From: Marinicella rhabdoformis
GTDB taxonomy: Bacteria > Pseudomonadota > Gammaproteobacteria > Xanthomonadales > Marinicellaceae
Direction: 5' to 3'
Assembly (NCBI RefSeq): GCF_009671245.1
Contig: NZ_VTFS01000004.1
Coordinates: 207,411-271,410 of the forward strand
Length of the DNA: 64,000 nt
Shown here in pieces: positions 8,830 to 17,571 of the stretch. The notes under the pieces were generated by a model, which saw only the letters and a list, made by a program, of their open reading frames with translations, was not told where the DNA came from and ran no database searches. Each line of letters begins with the position of its first letter. Position 1 is the stretch's first letter. Made by a program: the position numbers and the translations under genes.

Positions 8830-9567
8830 CTACTTTTGTAACAATTTTTTTATCAATCCCATCTGACTGTGAGTGTGGGTTTTTTTAAAAATGGAAGCCA
8901 ATTGTGTTTTACTGGTGTTGTAACTGCGACCTAATTGATGAGAAGCTTGAATTAAACTTTCTTCTTTAATCAAAGCCATTGCTAATGAAGATTCTGCAGC
9001 TGATAAACCATATTCACTGCTCAAAGCCGTTTGATAAAAGTGTGAAGGTAAAGAGTGGCCGGTAATACCATCTAAAAGCAATGCCCGCTTGATGTGTGAT
9101 ACATAAAAGTTCATTTGCCGTATTTCAAATTCACTATAAGCTGGCATACATGTCAACCTGGGAAATCCCAACATACACTCAGTCGTTTTGGTTTTAATGC
9201 GCCCGCCTGCAGTATATTTAAATCCCATATCTTGCCAATAATCATTATAAAAACTAGATTTTTTATACTCGGAATAGTTTAACATCTCCTCACCTGGCAA
9301 CATGACATTTGCTTGTTGTAAGTCAATCGCTTGTTTCCAAGGGTCTAAACGATAAAAATGTTGATTATAAGTGTCCCAGATACTGTCATCAGCAGGTTCA
9401 GTTGCAAAAATGACTGGTGCACTGTTAGCAGGCAGTAGGTACATCAACACCAATCCTGCTTGAAATTCGTCTCTGAGCTTTAAAAGAACATCAACCCAAT
9501 GGCTGTTTCCCAAAGGTACATCATAGATCAAATCAATTAATTCAGAGCTTAGGTTCATTTTGTACAA
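8830..9567 (-). CDS. LuxR-type helix-turn-helix regulator
   Basis: A 245-residue protein whose C-terminal part (about 180-243: LSAAESSLAMALIKEESLIQ followed by ASHQLGRSYNTSKTQL) matches the LuxR/GerE DNA-binding domain, with the T in the LxxxE start replaced by S and SKTQL in place of the common VKTHL. The N-terminal ~170 residues show no clear PAS or autoinducer-binding motif but have the composition of a sensory alpha/beta domain. The stop codon abuts the comM stop. A -10-like TATAAT lies near 9585 upstream. Target genes unknown. Confidence 0.7.
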   Translation of the reverse strand: MYKMNLSSELIDLIYDVPLGNSHWVDVLLKLRDEFQAGLVLMYLLPANSAPVIFATEPADDSIWDTYNQHFYRLDPWKQAIDLQQANVMLPGEEMLNYSEYKKSSFYNDYWQDMGFKYTAGGRIKTKTTECMLGFPRLTCMPAYSEFEIRQMNFYVSHIKRALLLDGITGHSLPSHFYQTALSSEYGLSAAESSLAMALIKEESLIQASHQLGRSYNTSKTQLASIFKKTHTHSQMGLIKKLLQK

Positions 9568-9710
9568 AGAATGAGAACCTGAGATATTATAAATGAATAT
9601 TTAGACGAATGCAGTAGAAAGGCCTTAACATGGACGAACTGCTAAGGCATTAGATTGACTGCTGGACAGACCCAAAAAATCAAGGGACTGTATGGGTTCA
9701 GAAGAATTTT

Positions 9711-9914
9711 TTAATCTTCTAAAACAAAGGTGACTTTCATCGCCACTCGGTACTCTTTTACCTCGCCATTTTCTACCACAACTTTTTGACTCTCAACCCA
9801 GGCACCGGTGACATTTTTCAATGTTTTATTGGCCCGTTCTATGCCATTCTCGACTGCTTTTTCAAAACTCTTTTTAGAACCTGAAATGATTTCTGTAACG
9901 CGTGCTACGCTCAT
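9711..9914 (-). CDS. Dodecin family flavin-binding protein
   Basis: Dodecins form 12-subunit hollow spheres that store riboflavin, FMN or lumichrome. The 67-residue protein has the classical order: VARVTEIISGSKKSFEKAVENGI helix, TLKNVTGAWVESQKVVVENG strand with the flavin-stacking Trp in GAWVES, then YRVAMKVTFVLED. The start at 9914 is preceded by AAGGAG with proper spacing, so the longer in-frame ATG at 9953 is rejected. Stands alone between the LuxR-type regulator and the M2 peptidase. Confidence 0.92.
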   Translation of the reverse strand: MSVARVTEIISGSKKSFEKAVENGIERANKTLKNVTGAWVESQKVVVENGEVKEYRVAMKVTFVLED

Positions 9915-10033
9915 ATTATTCTCCTTAGTTATTAAGTTCATTAAGGGTAACAAGCCTTATCAAGCTTTTCTACCGCAAAGCCTATAAGTTAACAATTGTT
10001 GGCGGTTTGATTAGCTTTTAATCCAGCAAAAAA

Positions 10034-10061
10034 AAAGGCTGTGCCAAACAGCACAGCCTTT
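10034..10061 (-). terminator. Rho-independent terminator of the M2 peptidase gene
   Basis: An 11-bp perfect stem (AAAGGCTGTGC, loop of six, GCACAGCCTTT) is followed on the minus strand by a run of nine T. It lies 19 bases beyond the peptidase stop. In the plus direction the stem also exists but without a T run. Confidence 0.9.
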
Positions 10062-10079
10062 GAAAATCATAAAGGCTTT

Positions 10080-11885
10080 TTACCAACCGCAGTTACGGCC
10101 TTTGTTTTGCTCATCTAACCAAGTTTTCAATGGAGCAAAGTAGTCAACCACAGCAGTGGCATCCATTTCACGTGAGTTGGCTAACACTTCCAGCGCGTCT
10201 TGCCAAGGTTGTGAAGCACCCATTTCCAACACTTGATTTAATTTTTCACCCGCAGCTTTGTTTCCGTAAATTGAGCATTGGTGTAAGTCTCCTTCAAAAC
10301 CTGCTGTTTTACACAGTTCTCTGTGGAATTGAAATTGCAAAATGTGTGCCAAGAAATAGCGTGTATAAGGTGTGTTTCCTGGGATGTGGTATTTAGCACC
10401 GGGGTCAAAATGATCTTCTGTACGCTCAGAAGGTGCTTTAACACCTTGGTATTGATTGCGCAAACGCCACCAGCCGGCATTGTACTCTTCTGCTGAAATT
10501 TCACCGTTGAACACTTTCCAACGCCACTGATCAATCATCAACCCAAAAGGAACAAAGGCAATTTTTTCCAATGCTTTTTTCATCAACATACCCAAATCAT
10601 TACTTGAAGTAGGTACTTCATCAATTAAGCCAATGTTTTTCAAATATTCAGGCGTGATCGACAGGGCAACTGTGTCGCCAATGGCTTCATGAAAACCATC
10701 ATTGGCGCCATTGCGGTACAAAATACTTTTGTCATTGTAGGCACGTTGATAGAAATTGTGGCCTAACTCATGATGAATGGTCACAAAATCTTCATAATCT
10801 TCTTTGATACACATCTTGATGCGGATGTCTTCAATGTTATCAATATTCCATGCACTGGCATGACATTGGACATCTCGATCTTGTGGCTTAGTAAACAGTG
10901 AACGGTTCCAAAATGTTTCAGGCAAGGGATCCATGCCTAACGAAGTAAAGAATCCTTCTGCCGTTTTTACCATTTTTTCAGCATCATAATCATGTTGCTT
11001 AAGTAAAGCGGTTACATCGATGGTACTGCCTGCATCAGCAGGTTTGACTAAATCATAAACACCCATCCAATCTTGAGCCCACATGTTACCCAGTAAATGG
11101 GCAGGAATCATGCCATCATCACCCATCACTTCTGAACCATAATGGTCGGTCAGTTTGGTTCGAACATGACACTGTAATGAGTCGTACAATGGTTTAACTT
11201 GTGTCCATAAACGATCAAGCTTAACAGGGAATTCACTGGCAGGCATGTCATAACCTGCTCGCCACATGGCACCCGTATCTTGGTATCCTAAATCTCTGGC
11301 ACCTTCATTTGCCAACTCAACCATACGTTGATATTTTTCACGCATAGCTGGTGAAACCGTTCTCCAACCTTCCCAAGCCTTTAATAATTCATCGGCGTCT
11401 TTGGATTCAGCAATCGTTTTTGATAATTCGCCCAACGACTGGCACTTGCCTGCTTCACAATATTTCCCGGCACCATACATGGCATCCAAGTTTGCCATTA
11501 TCTCTGCGATTTCTGCATTTTTTTCAGCATCATCTGGTGCAGCCAATGGCGTACCCAGTTTGATGATGCCCAGTTTGCGACGCATATCATCTGATAATTC
11601 CAAGTTGTCAAATTTCTTGGCTTCATTGGCAAACTTCACTGCCAAGCCAATCATTTTTTCTGTGCTTTTAGCACCCAACCAAATGGTGTCTTCAGTGATA
11701 AAATTAGCTTGAACCCAAGCAATACGTGCGGCATATTCAGCATCTTTTAATAATGTATTTTCTACCTGCTGTATAAACTGCTCCGCATCGGCAACAGTAA
11801 CGCCTTCATTTTGTGGTTTTTGCTGTTGAGGTTGACACGCGGCAACGGCCAATGTTGCAGCCAGAACCATAGATTTCTTAATCAT
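10080..11885 (-). CDS. M2-family peptidyl-dipeptidase A (ACE-like), lipoprotein
   Basis: Bacterial homologue of angiotensin-converting enzyme, which removes C-terminal dipeptides with a zinc ion. The 601-residue protein has a lipoprotein signal (IKKSMVLAATLAVAAC, lipidated Cys17). The zinc site is HELGH at residues 372-376 with the third ligand Glu400 in FHEAIGD. Length and the WAQDW, YRNGANDGFHE and QYQGVKAPSERTEDHFDPGAKYH segments agree with the family. It is monocistronic with a strong terminator. It likely acts in the periplasm or at the outer membrane on peptides; the secreted peptidases elsewhere in the window suggest a peptide-feeding lifestyle, which is inference. Confidence 0.95.
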   Translation of the reverse strand: MIKKSMVLAATLAVAACQPQQQKPQNEGVTVADAEQFIQQVENTLLKDAEYAARIAWVQANFITEDTIWLGAKSTEKMIGLAVKFANEAKKFDNLELSDDMRRKLGIIKLGTPLAAPDDAEKNAEIAEIMANLDAMYGAGKYCEAGKCQSLGELSKTIAESKDADELLKAWEGWRTVSPAMREKYQRMVELANEGARDLGYQDTGAMWRAGYDMPASEFPVKLDRLWTQVKPLYDSLQCHVRTKLTDHYGSEVMGDDGMIPAHLLGNMWAQDWMGVYDLVKPADAGSTIDVTALLKQHDYDAEKMVKTAEGFFTSLGMDPLPETFWNRSLFTKPQDRDVQCHASAWNIDNIEDIRIKMCIKEDYEDFVTIHHELGHNFYQRAYNDKSILYRNGANDGFHEAIGDTVALSITPEYLKNIGLIDEVPTSSNDLGMLMKKALEKIAFVPFGLMIDQWRWKVFNGEISAEEYNAGWWRLRNQYQGVKAPSERTEDHFDPGAKYHIPGNTPYTRYFLAHILQFQFHRELCKTAGFEGDLHQCSIYGNKAAGEKLNQVLEMGASQPWQDALEVLANSREMDATAVVDYFAPLKTWLDEQNKGRNCGW

Positions 11886-11961
11886 GTAATTGTTCCCAAA
11901 TTTTTAAACCAGTCGATTTTACATGATAGCGGGTGTTTCTACATCTAGATAACACATAAAA

Positions 11962-11982
11962 AGCCAACGTTTAACACTGGCT
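11962..11982 (-). terminator. Weak hairpin with T run after the Arg/Asn-rich lipoprotein gene
   Basis: On the minus strand AGCCA and TGGCT form a 5-bp stem with an 11-base loop, followed by TTTTT. It lies 30 bases past the stop of the gene ending at 12012. Confidence 0.4.
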
Positions 11983-12011
11983 CTTCTCTTCTTCTGGCTA
12001 TTGGTCACCTA

Positions 12012-13097
12012 TCAATTTCTGTTTTTCCTTTCATTGCGACTTGAAGCGCGTTGGCGGTCATTTGATCTACTTTTACTTTTTGTGCGCTGTTTGTGGGTGT
12101 TTGTTTGCTTGGACCTGGGTGGATTTGTTCTGGGTTTATTTGACCCTGCTTGGTTTGACCGACTGCGAGCATTTGACGCCTGCGCAGGCTTATTCATTCG
12201 ATTGGGCCGATTATATAGAGCTGCGGAATTGGTATTGACATTTTGATTGACTTTTTGTTGATGTCGAAGCCTCTGCGAGGGATTCTCCATTACATTGTTA
12301 CGGTTATATTCTGTGCCGGTATATCGGTTTCTTTCGTGCTGATTCTGACGGTTAGGCAGATCTAAATCACGTGCCACCCAATTATTTTGCGCCCTTTCCC
12401 TGGTTTGACGTCGTAATTCGTTACGGCTGTCTGTCGCTTCGATAGATTGTGACCCAGTTGACCTATTTCGATAAGTTCTATTTTCAATGACAGCTTGTCG
12501 ATTTCTTTGTGGCTGTCTGCTCCTGTTTTGTTGGCGGTTACTGGGCAGTTGACGAACTCGCTGCTGACGAACAGGCTTGTTGTACCGGCTTCGCTCACGG
12601 CTCACTCGATTCCGGTTAACTGTATTTCTTCTTGTGTTATTGTTTTTATAACCACGTCCCCTTTGCCTGTCTGCCAGCCTTAATACTTCACGACGGCTAT
12701 CATTACGCCCGCCATAACGTGGGTGATTTCGGTTCCGCCAATGGTTATACCACCAGTAGTCATCATAATGCCAAGTTGAATAAGCTATACCACCATAATA
12801 CCAAGGAGACCATGATGACCATGTATTGAACGACCCATAGCCGTAACAACCCCAAGTCCAACTGAAACAGTCATTGTAATAAAAACCTATACGAGGGTAC
12901 CTGTAGGGACTGTAGTATGCACTGCTGTAATTGATTCCCCATCGGTCAGGGTAGTAGTTATAACTGTTGATATAAGCAACATGTCCTTCATAATCATCAT
13001 AATAGTCATCTTCTACATGGTGTGTATGATAGGTAGCACACGAAGCTAAAAAAAGGCTCAAAAAGGGTATTATTTTCTTCACGGCTCTGTTCCACAA
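12012..13097 (-). CDS. Arg/Asn/Tyr-rich putative lipoprotein of unknown function
   Basis: A 361-residue (or 356-residue) protein with a lipoprotein-type signal ending FLSLFLASC. Residues about 20-130 are rich in Tyr, Trp, Gly and Asp with repeated YY and WW patterns. The rest (about 130-360) is low-complexity, dominated by Arg, Asn, Gln and Ser, with a very basic charge. The first possible start is TTG at 13097; GTG at 13082 (VKKIIPF) gives a more usual signal peptide. No ATG is available. The tail could bind nucleic acid, LPS or polysaccharide, but no homologue is recognised. The base composition is not unlike its neighbours, so the ORF looks native. Confidence 0.65.
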   Translation of the reverse strand: MWNRAVKKIIPFLSLFLASCATYHTHHVEDDYYDDYEGHVAYINSYNYYPDRWGINYSSAYYSPYRYPRIGFYYNDCFSWTWGCYGYGSFNTWSSWSPWYYGGIAYSTWHYDDYWWYNHWRNRNHPRYGGRNDSRREVLRLADRQRGRGYKNNNTRRNTVNRNRVSRERSRYNKPVRQQRVRQLPSNRQQNRSRQPQRNRQAVIENRTYRNRSTGSQSIEATDSRNELRRQTRERAQNNWVARDLDLPNRQNQHERNRYTGTEYNRNNVMENPSQRLRHQQKVNQNVNTNSAALYNRPNRMNKPAQASNARSRSNQAGSNKPRTNPPRSKQTNTHKQRTKSKSRSNDRQRASSRNERKNRN

Positions 13098-13272
13098 TAT
13101 TCAACACTTTAAATTGTAATGGATTATTTCTGAATTGTGTCTGAACATTTCCCACATTTAATTCCAAAAACGCTCAGTTAGAACGAATATTTATTTACTT
13201 TACTTTTATATATATTATCTAATACCGCTTTTGTTATTTGTTAACCCAACGGGTTGATGTCAGGATGCCTAC

Positions 13273-14178
13273 ATGGGAAACACACAAAATAATTGGAAAA
13301 TCGGTTTGATTTTGTCCTTAGTTACGGTGCTGTTTTGGAGTACGTTACCTGTCTCTCTAAAAATCAGTATGTCTGCCATGGATGCGTGGACTTTAACTTG
13401 GTTGAGGTTTTTGTTTGCTGCATTGGTCACTTCTGTTTTACTGCTTTTAAAAAAACGTTATCACCAGTTTTTAACACTTAATTCAAAAGAGTGGCTTTGG
13501 TTAATCGTTGCTGCCACCATGTTAGTGGCAAACTACTTGTTGTTTTTATATGGTTTAGAAATGACATCACCCGCCAATGCTCAGGTTTTTATACAAATGG
13601 CCCCCCTACTCATGACATTAGGAGGCGTACTCATTTTTAAAGAGTCATTTTCTAAAATACAGTTTTTTGGTGCCAGCTTGATTGTTGTTGGTATGGCCTT
13701 TTTCTTTAAAGATCAATTGACACAAATACTTAACAGCGATTTTTCCCTTGGCTTTGCTGTGATGTTTGCTGCCGCATTGACCTGGGCGATTTATGCTTTG
13801 ATTCAAAAAAAATTAGCTTCAAAACTGTCTTCTCAAACCATTTTATTGTTTATTTATCTGTTTGCTTCTTTGAGTTTACTTGGTGGTATTGATACAGTTC
13901 AATTTCAACATGTCAGCAACACTCAATGGTGGGCTGTTGCCTATGCCTGTGTCAATACGGTTGGCGCTTATACTGCCTTTGCTGAAGCATTAAATTACTG
14001 GCAGGCTTCTCGTGTCGGCATGGTGTTGGCCATGACACCTGTCTTCACTTTACTGTTCATCAATGTCTTTGCCGGCATATTCCCCGACTTATTAGATCAT
14101 GAAACCATCAGTTTGATAGGCTACCTTGGCATAGGCTTTATTGTTTCTGGCTCTATGTTGGCCAGCTTGAAAAAGTAA
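13273..14178 (+). CDS. EamA-domain DMT-superfamily transporter
   Basis: Ten hydrophobic segments in 301 residues form two EamA repeats (about 10-142 and 157-297). The first carries the WSTLPVSLKISM and LTWLRFLFAALV pattern, the second TWAIYALIQKKLA. These carriers export or import metabolites such as amino acids; the substrate is unknown. Stands alone, with a hairpin (AATTCAC/GTGAATT) right after the stop. Confidence 0.88.
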   Translation: MGNTQNNWKIGLILSLVTVLFWSTLPVSLKISMSAMDAWTLTWLRFLFAALVTSVLLLLKKRYHQFLTLNSKEWLWLIVAATMLVANYLLFLYGLEMTSPANAQVFIQMAPLLMTLGGVLIFKESFSKIQFFGASLIVVGMAFFFKDQLTQILNSDFSLGFAVMFAAALTWAIYALIQKKLASKLSSQTILLFIYLFASLSLLGGIDTVQFQHVSNTQWWAVAYACVNTVGAYTAFAEALNYWQASRVGMVLAMTPVFTLLFINVFAGIFPDLLDHETISLIGYLGIGFIVSGSMLASLKK

Positions 14179-14181
14179 CGC

Positions 14182-14209
14182 AATTCACTGACTTTTGGCA
14201 CTGTGAATT
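14182..14209 (+). terminator. Hairpin after the EamA transporter gene
   Basis: 7-bp perfect stem AATTCAC...GTGAATT with a 14-base loop just after the stop codon. No T run follows, so termination is only possible. Confidence 0.3.
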
Positions 14210-14258
14210 CAGGTCCAATTGCTTCAAAATAATTAGAAACAGACAACACGAGGTTTCT

Positions 14259-14696
14259 ATGACTGAACAAAACAACAACAAAAACACTGATACCGATACA
14301 GACGACAAGACCGTCAATGTCATCGAATCAGAAGCAACTGATGCCAATGAATCAACAGCTGAAAAATCATCAACTGAAGCACCTGCCACAGAAAAAAAAG
14401 AGCCAGTGGTCAGTAACGAAGTAATCACTCGAATTTTCGTTACACTGTTATTTGCTTTTATTGGTTGGTTGTCATTATGGGTGTTCGGCGTGGTGGTATT
14501 GGTTCAATTCGGTTTCTTGTTAATCACAGGTCAATTGAATAAAAACTTAAAAGCTTTTAATGGAGAGCTCGGTGATTTCTTGGCTGATATCATCAAATAC
14601 GTTTCTTTCCAAACCAATGACAAACCCTTCCCGTTTCAATCGTGGTCTTACGGTGAAACTACTGAAAGCGATCAATCAGAAGCCAAATCTTCTTAA
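14259..14696 (+). CDS. DUF4389 domain membrane protein
   Basis: 145 residues: an acidic, Asn/Thr/Asp/Glu-rich N-terminus (about 1-50), then two membrane helices (about 58-75 and 78-92), then the DUF4389 signature LITGQLNKNLKAFNGELGDF and IIKYVSFQTNDKPFPF. DUF4389 proteins are of unknown function; the family signature is clear. A strong terminator follows immediately. Confidence 0.82.
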   Translation: MTEQNNNKNTDTDTDDKTVNVIESEATDANESTAEKSSTEAPATEKKEPVVSNEVITRIFVTLLFAFIGWLSLWVFGVVVLVQFGFLLITGQLNKNLKAFNGELGDFLADIIKYVSFQTNDKPFPFQSWSYGETTESDQSEAKSS

Positions 14697-14723
14697 TTTG
14701 AATACACTTTCGACTCAGTGATG

Positions 14724-14765
14724 TCCCAAGTCTAAATTGAACAATTTGGGTTTGGGATTTTTTTT
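14724..14765 (+). terminator. Rho-independent terminator after the DUF4389 gene
   Basis: Arms 14724-14738 and 14743-14757 pair along 15 positions (with a few G-T wobbles), loop GAAC, followed by eight T. Typical strong terminator. Confidence 0.85.
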
Positions 14766-14824
14766 CGCCTGCGAATTGTCTAGATTTCAGGTAAGATATT
14801 TGATTTTCTGAGGTCTAATCCTTT

Positions 14825-15025
14825 ATGAAAACTTATGAACTAAAAGGATACACTTTGGTACTTCAGCACGTGGTGTTTGTCACTGCTGTTTTTGAAGCCG
14901 ATGCCAGTCAAGGGACACAATTCAATTTGCGCTTGACCAGCGACATCATTAAATTTAAATTCGCAGCCCGAACCGATGCGGTTTTGGCGCGTGAACTACT
15001 CATTAAAGCAATCAAGGAGGCATAA
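14825..15025 (+). CDS. Small protein translationally coupled to the SDR gene
   Basis: 66 residues (MKTYELKGYTLVLQHVVFVT...), with a beta-rich first part and a helical end (ARELLIKAIKEA). It contains a clear AGGTCTAATCCTTT region upstream and its stop codon overlaps the ATG of the next gene (TAATG). This coupling and the AAGGAGG before 15025 argue for a real gene. No family is recognised; a small subunit or PH-domain-like beta fold would be a guess. Confidence 0.55.
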   Translation: MKTYELKGYTLVLQHVVFVTAVFEADASQGTQFNLRLTSDIIKFKFAARTDAVLARELLIKAIKEA

Positions 15026-15810
15026 TGGACATTTTACTTAATGGCAGACGGGCATTGGTTTGTGGTGCATCACAAGGCATGGGATTAGCCATCGCACAGC
15101 AACTGGCCACACAAGGTGCTGATGTGGTTTTATTGGCACGAAACAAATCGTCATTAGAACAAGCTGTTGAAACTTTGCATCAACAAGAAGGGCAACATCA
15201 CCAGTATTTGATCGCTGACTTCAGTGAACCTAAACAAGTTCAAGCAGCCATTGACGGATTCATTGCGGATAACCCTGTTCACATATTGGTCAATAACACA
15301 GGAGGCCCACCACCTGGTTTGGCCATCAATGCACAGCCGGCTGACTTTTCTGCTGCCTTCAATCAACATTTGATTTGTAATCAAATATTGGCTCAAGCGG
15401 TGATTCCATCCATGCAACAAGCCGGTTTTGGACGCATACTTAATGTCATTTCCACTTCAGTTAAACAGCCCCTTCCCAATCTGGGTGTTTCAAACACCAT
15501 TCGAGGTGCTGTTGCGAGCTGGGCCAAAACATTAGCCAATGAACTGGGGCAATACAACATCACTGTCAACAATGTTTTACCTGGAGCCACTGAAACTGGT
15601 CGATTGTCTGCTATTTTTGAAAACAAAGCCAAGAAAACAGGTTTATCCGTCGATGAAGTGATTGCTCAAGAAAAAAGCATCATACCCATGAAACGATTTG
15701 GCTCTCCTCAAGAATTTGCCAATGTGGTTGGCTTTTTAGCTTCTCCAGCTGCGGCCTATGTGAACGGCATCAATGTGCCTGTGGATGGTGGCAGAACCGC
15801 CTGCCTTTGA
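15025..15810 (+). CDS. Divergent short-chain dehydrogenase/reductase
   Basis: A 261-residue SDR with the cofactor motif GASQGMG (residues 12-18), LVNNTGGPPPG (near 90-100) and a C-terminal GGR end. At the place of the catalytic YxxxK the sequence reads GVSNTIRGAV, so the usual Tyr and Lys are missing; the same SNT(I/L)R pattern is remembered from a divergent FabG-like SDR subgroup. The Ser of the triad is kept (VISTSV). Preceded by AAGGAGG. With the ALDH next to it (spaced 4 bases) it probably works on the same carbon substrate. Confidence 0.8.
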   Translation: MDILLNGRRALVCGASQGMGLAIAQQLATQGADVVLLARNKSSLEQAVETLHQQEGQHHQYLIADFSEPKQVQAAIDGFIADNPVHILVNNTGGPPPGLAINAQPADFSAAFNQHLICNQILAQAVIPSMQQAGFGRILNVISTSVKQPLPNLGVSNTIRGAVASWAKTLANELGQYNITVNNVLPGATETGRLSAIFENKAKKTGLSVDEVIAQEKSIIPMKRFGSPQEFANVVGFLASPAAAYVNGINVPVDGGRTACL

Positions 15811-15814
15811 CCTT

Positions 15815-17260
15815 ATGATTACCATTGAAAATTACATCAACGGAAAAAATACAACGCCTTTATCTGGTCAATATTTAGATGATTTTGAACCTGCTACCGG
15901 ACTGCTGTATGCCCAATGCCCGAATTCTGATAACGACGACTTAGACCTTGCTGTACTGGCTGCTGAAAATGCAAAAGCGGCCTGGTCTAATACACCAGCA
16001 GAACAACGGTCGGCCATTTTGTCTGGTATTGCAGATTTAATTGATGAGCATGCTGATGATTTGGCACGTGCCGAGGCCATCGATAATGGCAAACCCATCA
16101 CTTTTGCAAAAAATGTTGATATATACCGGGCTGCAGCCAACATTCGTTTTTTTGCACAAGCAATAACACAATTTTCGAGTGAGTCACATGGCATGGAAAA
16201 TACCGCCATCAACTACACTTTACGTGACCCCATCGGTACAGTGGCTTGTATCTCTCCGTGGAATTTTCCTTTGTATTTATTTACTTGGAAAATTGCCCCA
16301 GCATTGGCAGCTGGTAATTGTGTCATTGCCAAACCCTCTGAAGTCACGCCAATGACGGCTTATTTATTCTCTAAGCTTTGTATCAAGGCAGGGTTACCAC
16401 CCGGAGTTTTAAATATTTTACATGGCTCTGGCGCTCAAATTGGTGCTGCCATTACCCAACACCCCGCCATAAAAGCCATCAGCTTCACTGGCGGATCAGC
16501 CACTGGTACACTCATCAAACAAACCACAGCCAATAGCAATAAAAAACTGTCATTGGAACTGGGCGGCAAAAATCCAACCTTAGTCTTTGCCGATTGTGAT
16601 TTTGACAAAACCGTTAAAGAGGTGGCCCGTGCCGCTTTTTCAAACCAGGGTCAAATTTGCCTATGTGGTTCTCGAATTTATATTCAGCAACCGATTTACT
16701 CAAGGTTTATAGCCGCTTTAACCAAGGAAGTGGAAAAAATGAAAATTGGCGACCCCTTAGATGAAGCCACTCAATTTGGTGCCTTGGTTTCAGCATCCCA
16801 TCAGAATAAAGTCCTCTCTTATATTGCTTTGGCTCAACAAGAAGGTGGAACCATCCTTACAGGTGGAAAAAAACACCCCATGACAGGCAGGTGCGAACAG
16901 GGTTATTTTGTTCAACCCACATTGGTTGCCAACTTAAGTAACGATGCCCGCTGTAATCAAGAAGAAATTTTTGGCCCAGTGGCAACAGTCCAAGCCTTTG
17001 AAACAGATGAAGACGCAATAAAACTGGCCAATGATTCGCAATATGGCCTCGCTTGTAGTGTTTGGAGCCAAGACGTTTCTCGATGCCACCGCGTAGCAAA
17101 GCAACTTGAAGTGGGTATTGTTTGGGTTAATTGTTGGTTACTCAGAGATTTACGCACACCATTTGGTGGGGTTAAGTCATCTGGCCAAGGTCGTGAAGGT
17201 GGCTTAGAAGCCTTGCGCTTTTTTACAGAAACAAAAAATGTTTGTATAAAGTTTGGTTAA
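15815..17260 (+). CDS. Aldehyde dehydrogenase, 2-aminomuconic/2-hydroxymuconic semialdehyde type
   Basis: An NAD-dependent aldehyde dehydrogenase of 481 residues. Catalytic Glu248 lies in SLELGGKNP and Cys282 in NQGQICLCGS. The segments DPIGTVACISPWNFPLYLFTW and APALAAGNCVIAKPSE resemble the ALDH8A1/2-aminomuconic semialdehyde branch, which acts in the kynurenine or aromatic ring-cleavage pathways. ATG 15815 is 4 bases after the SDR stop; an upstream frame start at 15773 lies inside the SDR and is unlikely. No other kynurenine-pathway genes are nearby, so the substrate is an inference from similarity only. Confidence 0.88.
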   Translation: MITIENYINGKNTTPLSGQYLDDFEPATGLLYAQCPNSDNDDLDLAVLAAENAKAAWSNTPAEQRSAILSGIADLIDEHADDLARAEAIDNGKPITFAKNVDIYRAAANIRFFAQAITQFSSESHGMENTAINYTLRDPIGTVACISPWNFPLYLFTWKIAPALAAGNCVIAKPSEVTPMTAYLFSKLCIKAGLPPGVLNILHGSGAQIGAAITQHPAIKAISFTGGSATGTLIKQTTANSNKKLSLELGGKNPTLVFADCDFDKTVKEVARAAFSNQGQICLCGSRIYIQQPIYSRFIAALTKEVEKMKIGDPLDEATQFGALVSASHQNKVLSYIALAQQEGGTILTGGKKHPMTGRCEQGYFVQPTLVANLSNDARCNQEEIFGPVATVQAFETDEDAIKLANDSQYGLACSVWSQDVSRCHRVAKQLEVGIVWVNCWLLRDLRTPFGGVKSSGQGREGGLEALRFFTETKNVCIKFG

Positions 17261-17571
17261 ATTTTCATAAAACCAACCCAAAACAGGCTATTTGAAGGAC
17301 TTTCGGCACATTTTTTGTAACTTTTATGGGACTACAATGGTCTATATATTAAACGGCAATTAACCATTTAATTAAGAAATCTTATATAAAATAGTAATTG
17401 ACGTACGTAGTAATTAGTAGTAGTATGAACCATAAGCAAGCAACGGAGTTACAGAAATTATTCCTCCCCTAACGCTTTTTAACTCTCTTGATTTCTGTAA
17501 CTCCACCTCTTTAATCTTCGATTGATTACACTCAACAATTGTTTACAATAGGCTTTTTGTCTCGAGTCATC
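17261..17571. other. Intergenic region with a long inverted repeat
   Basis: 311 bases with no convincing ORF. It is AT-rich at first (17330-17420), then holds a perfect 14-bp inverted repeat (17445-17458 and 17491-17504), listed separately. Confidence 0.5.
17445..17504. repeat. Perfect 14-bp inverted repeat, loop of 32 bases
   Basis: GGAGTTACAGAAAT at 17445-17458 is the exact reverse complement of 17491-17504. Two further pairs (one G-T) extend the stem inwards. No T run follows on the plus strand and no ORF covers it. It could be an RNA hairpin, a small RNA, a leader element of the gene at 17572 or paired protein-binding sites. Confidence 0.6.

Noticed and set aside
12001..12246. Plus-strand ORFs of 65-81 residues opposite the Arg-rich lipoprotein gene
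   Set aside because: They are antisense to the low-complexity tail of the real gene and have no ribosome-binding site.
15773..15814. Longer ALDH reading frame starting at 15773
   Set aside because: It would overlap the SDR end by 38 bases, and the ALDH family start fits MITIENYING at 15815.
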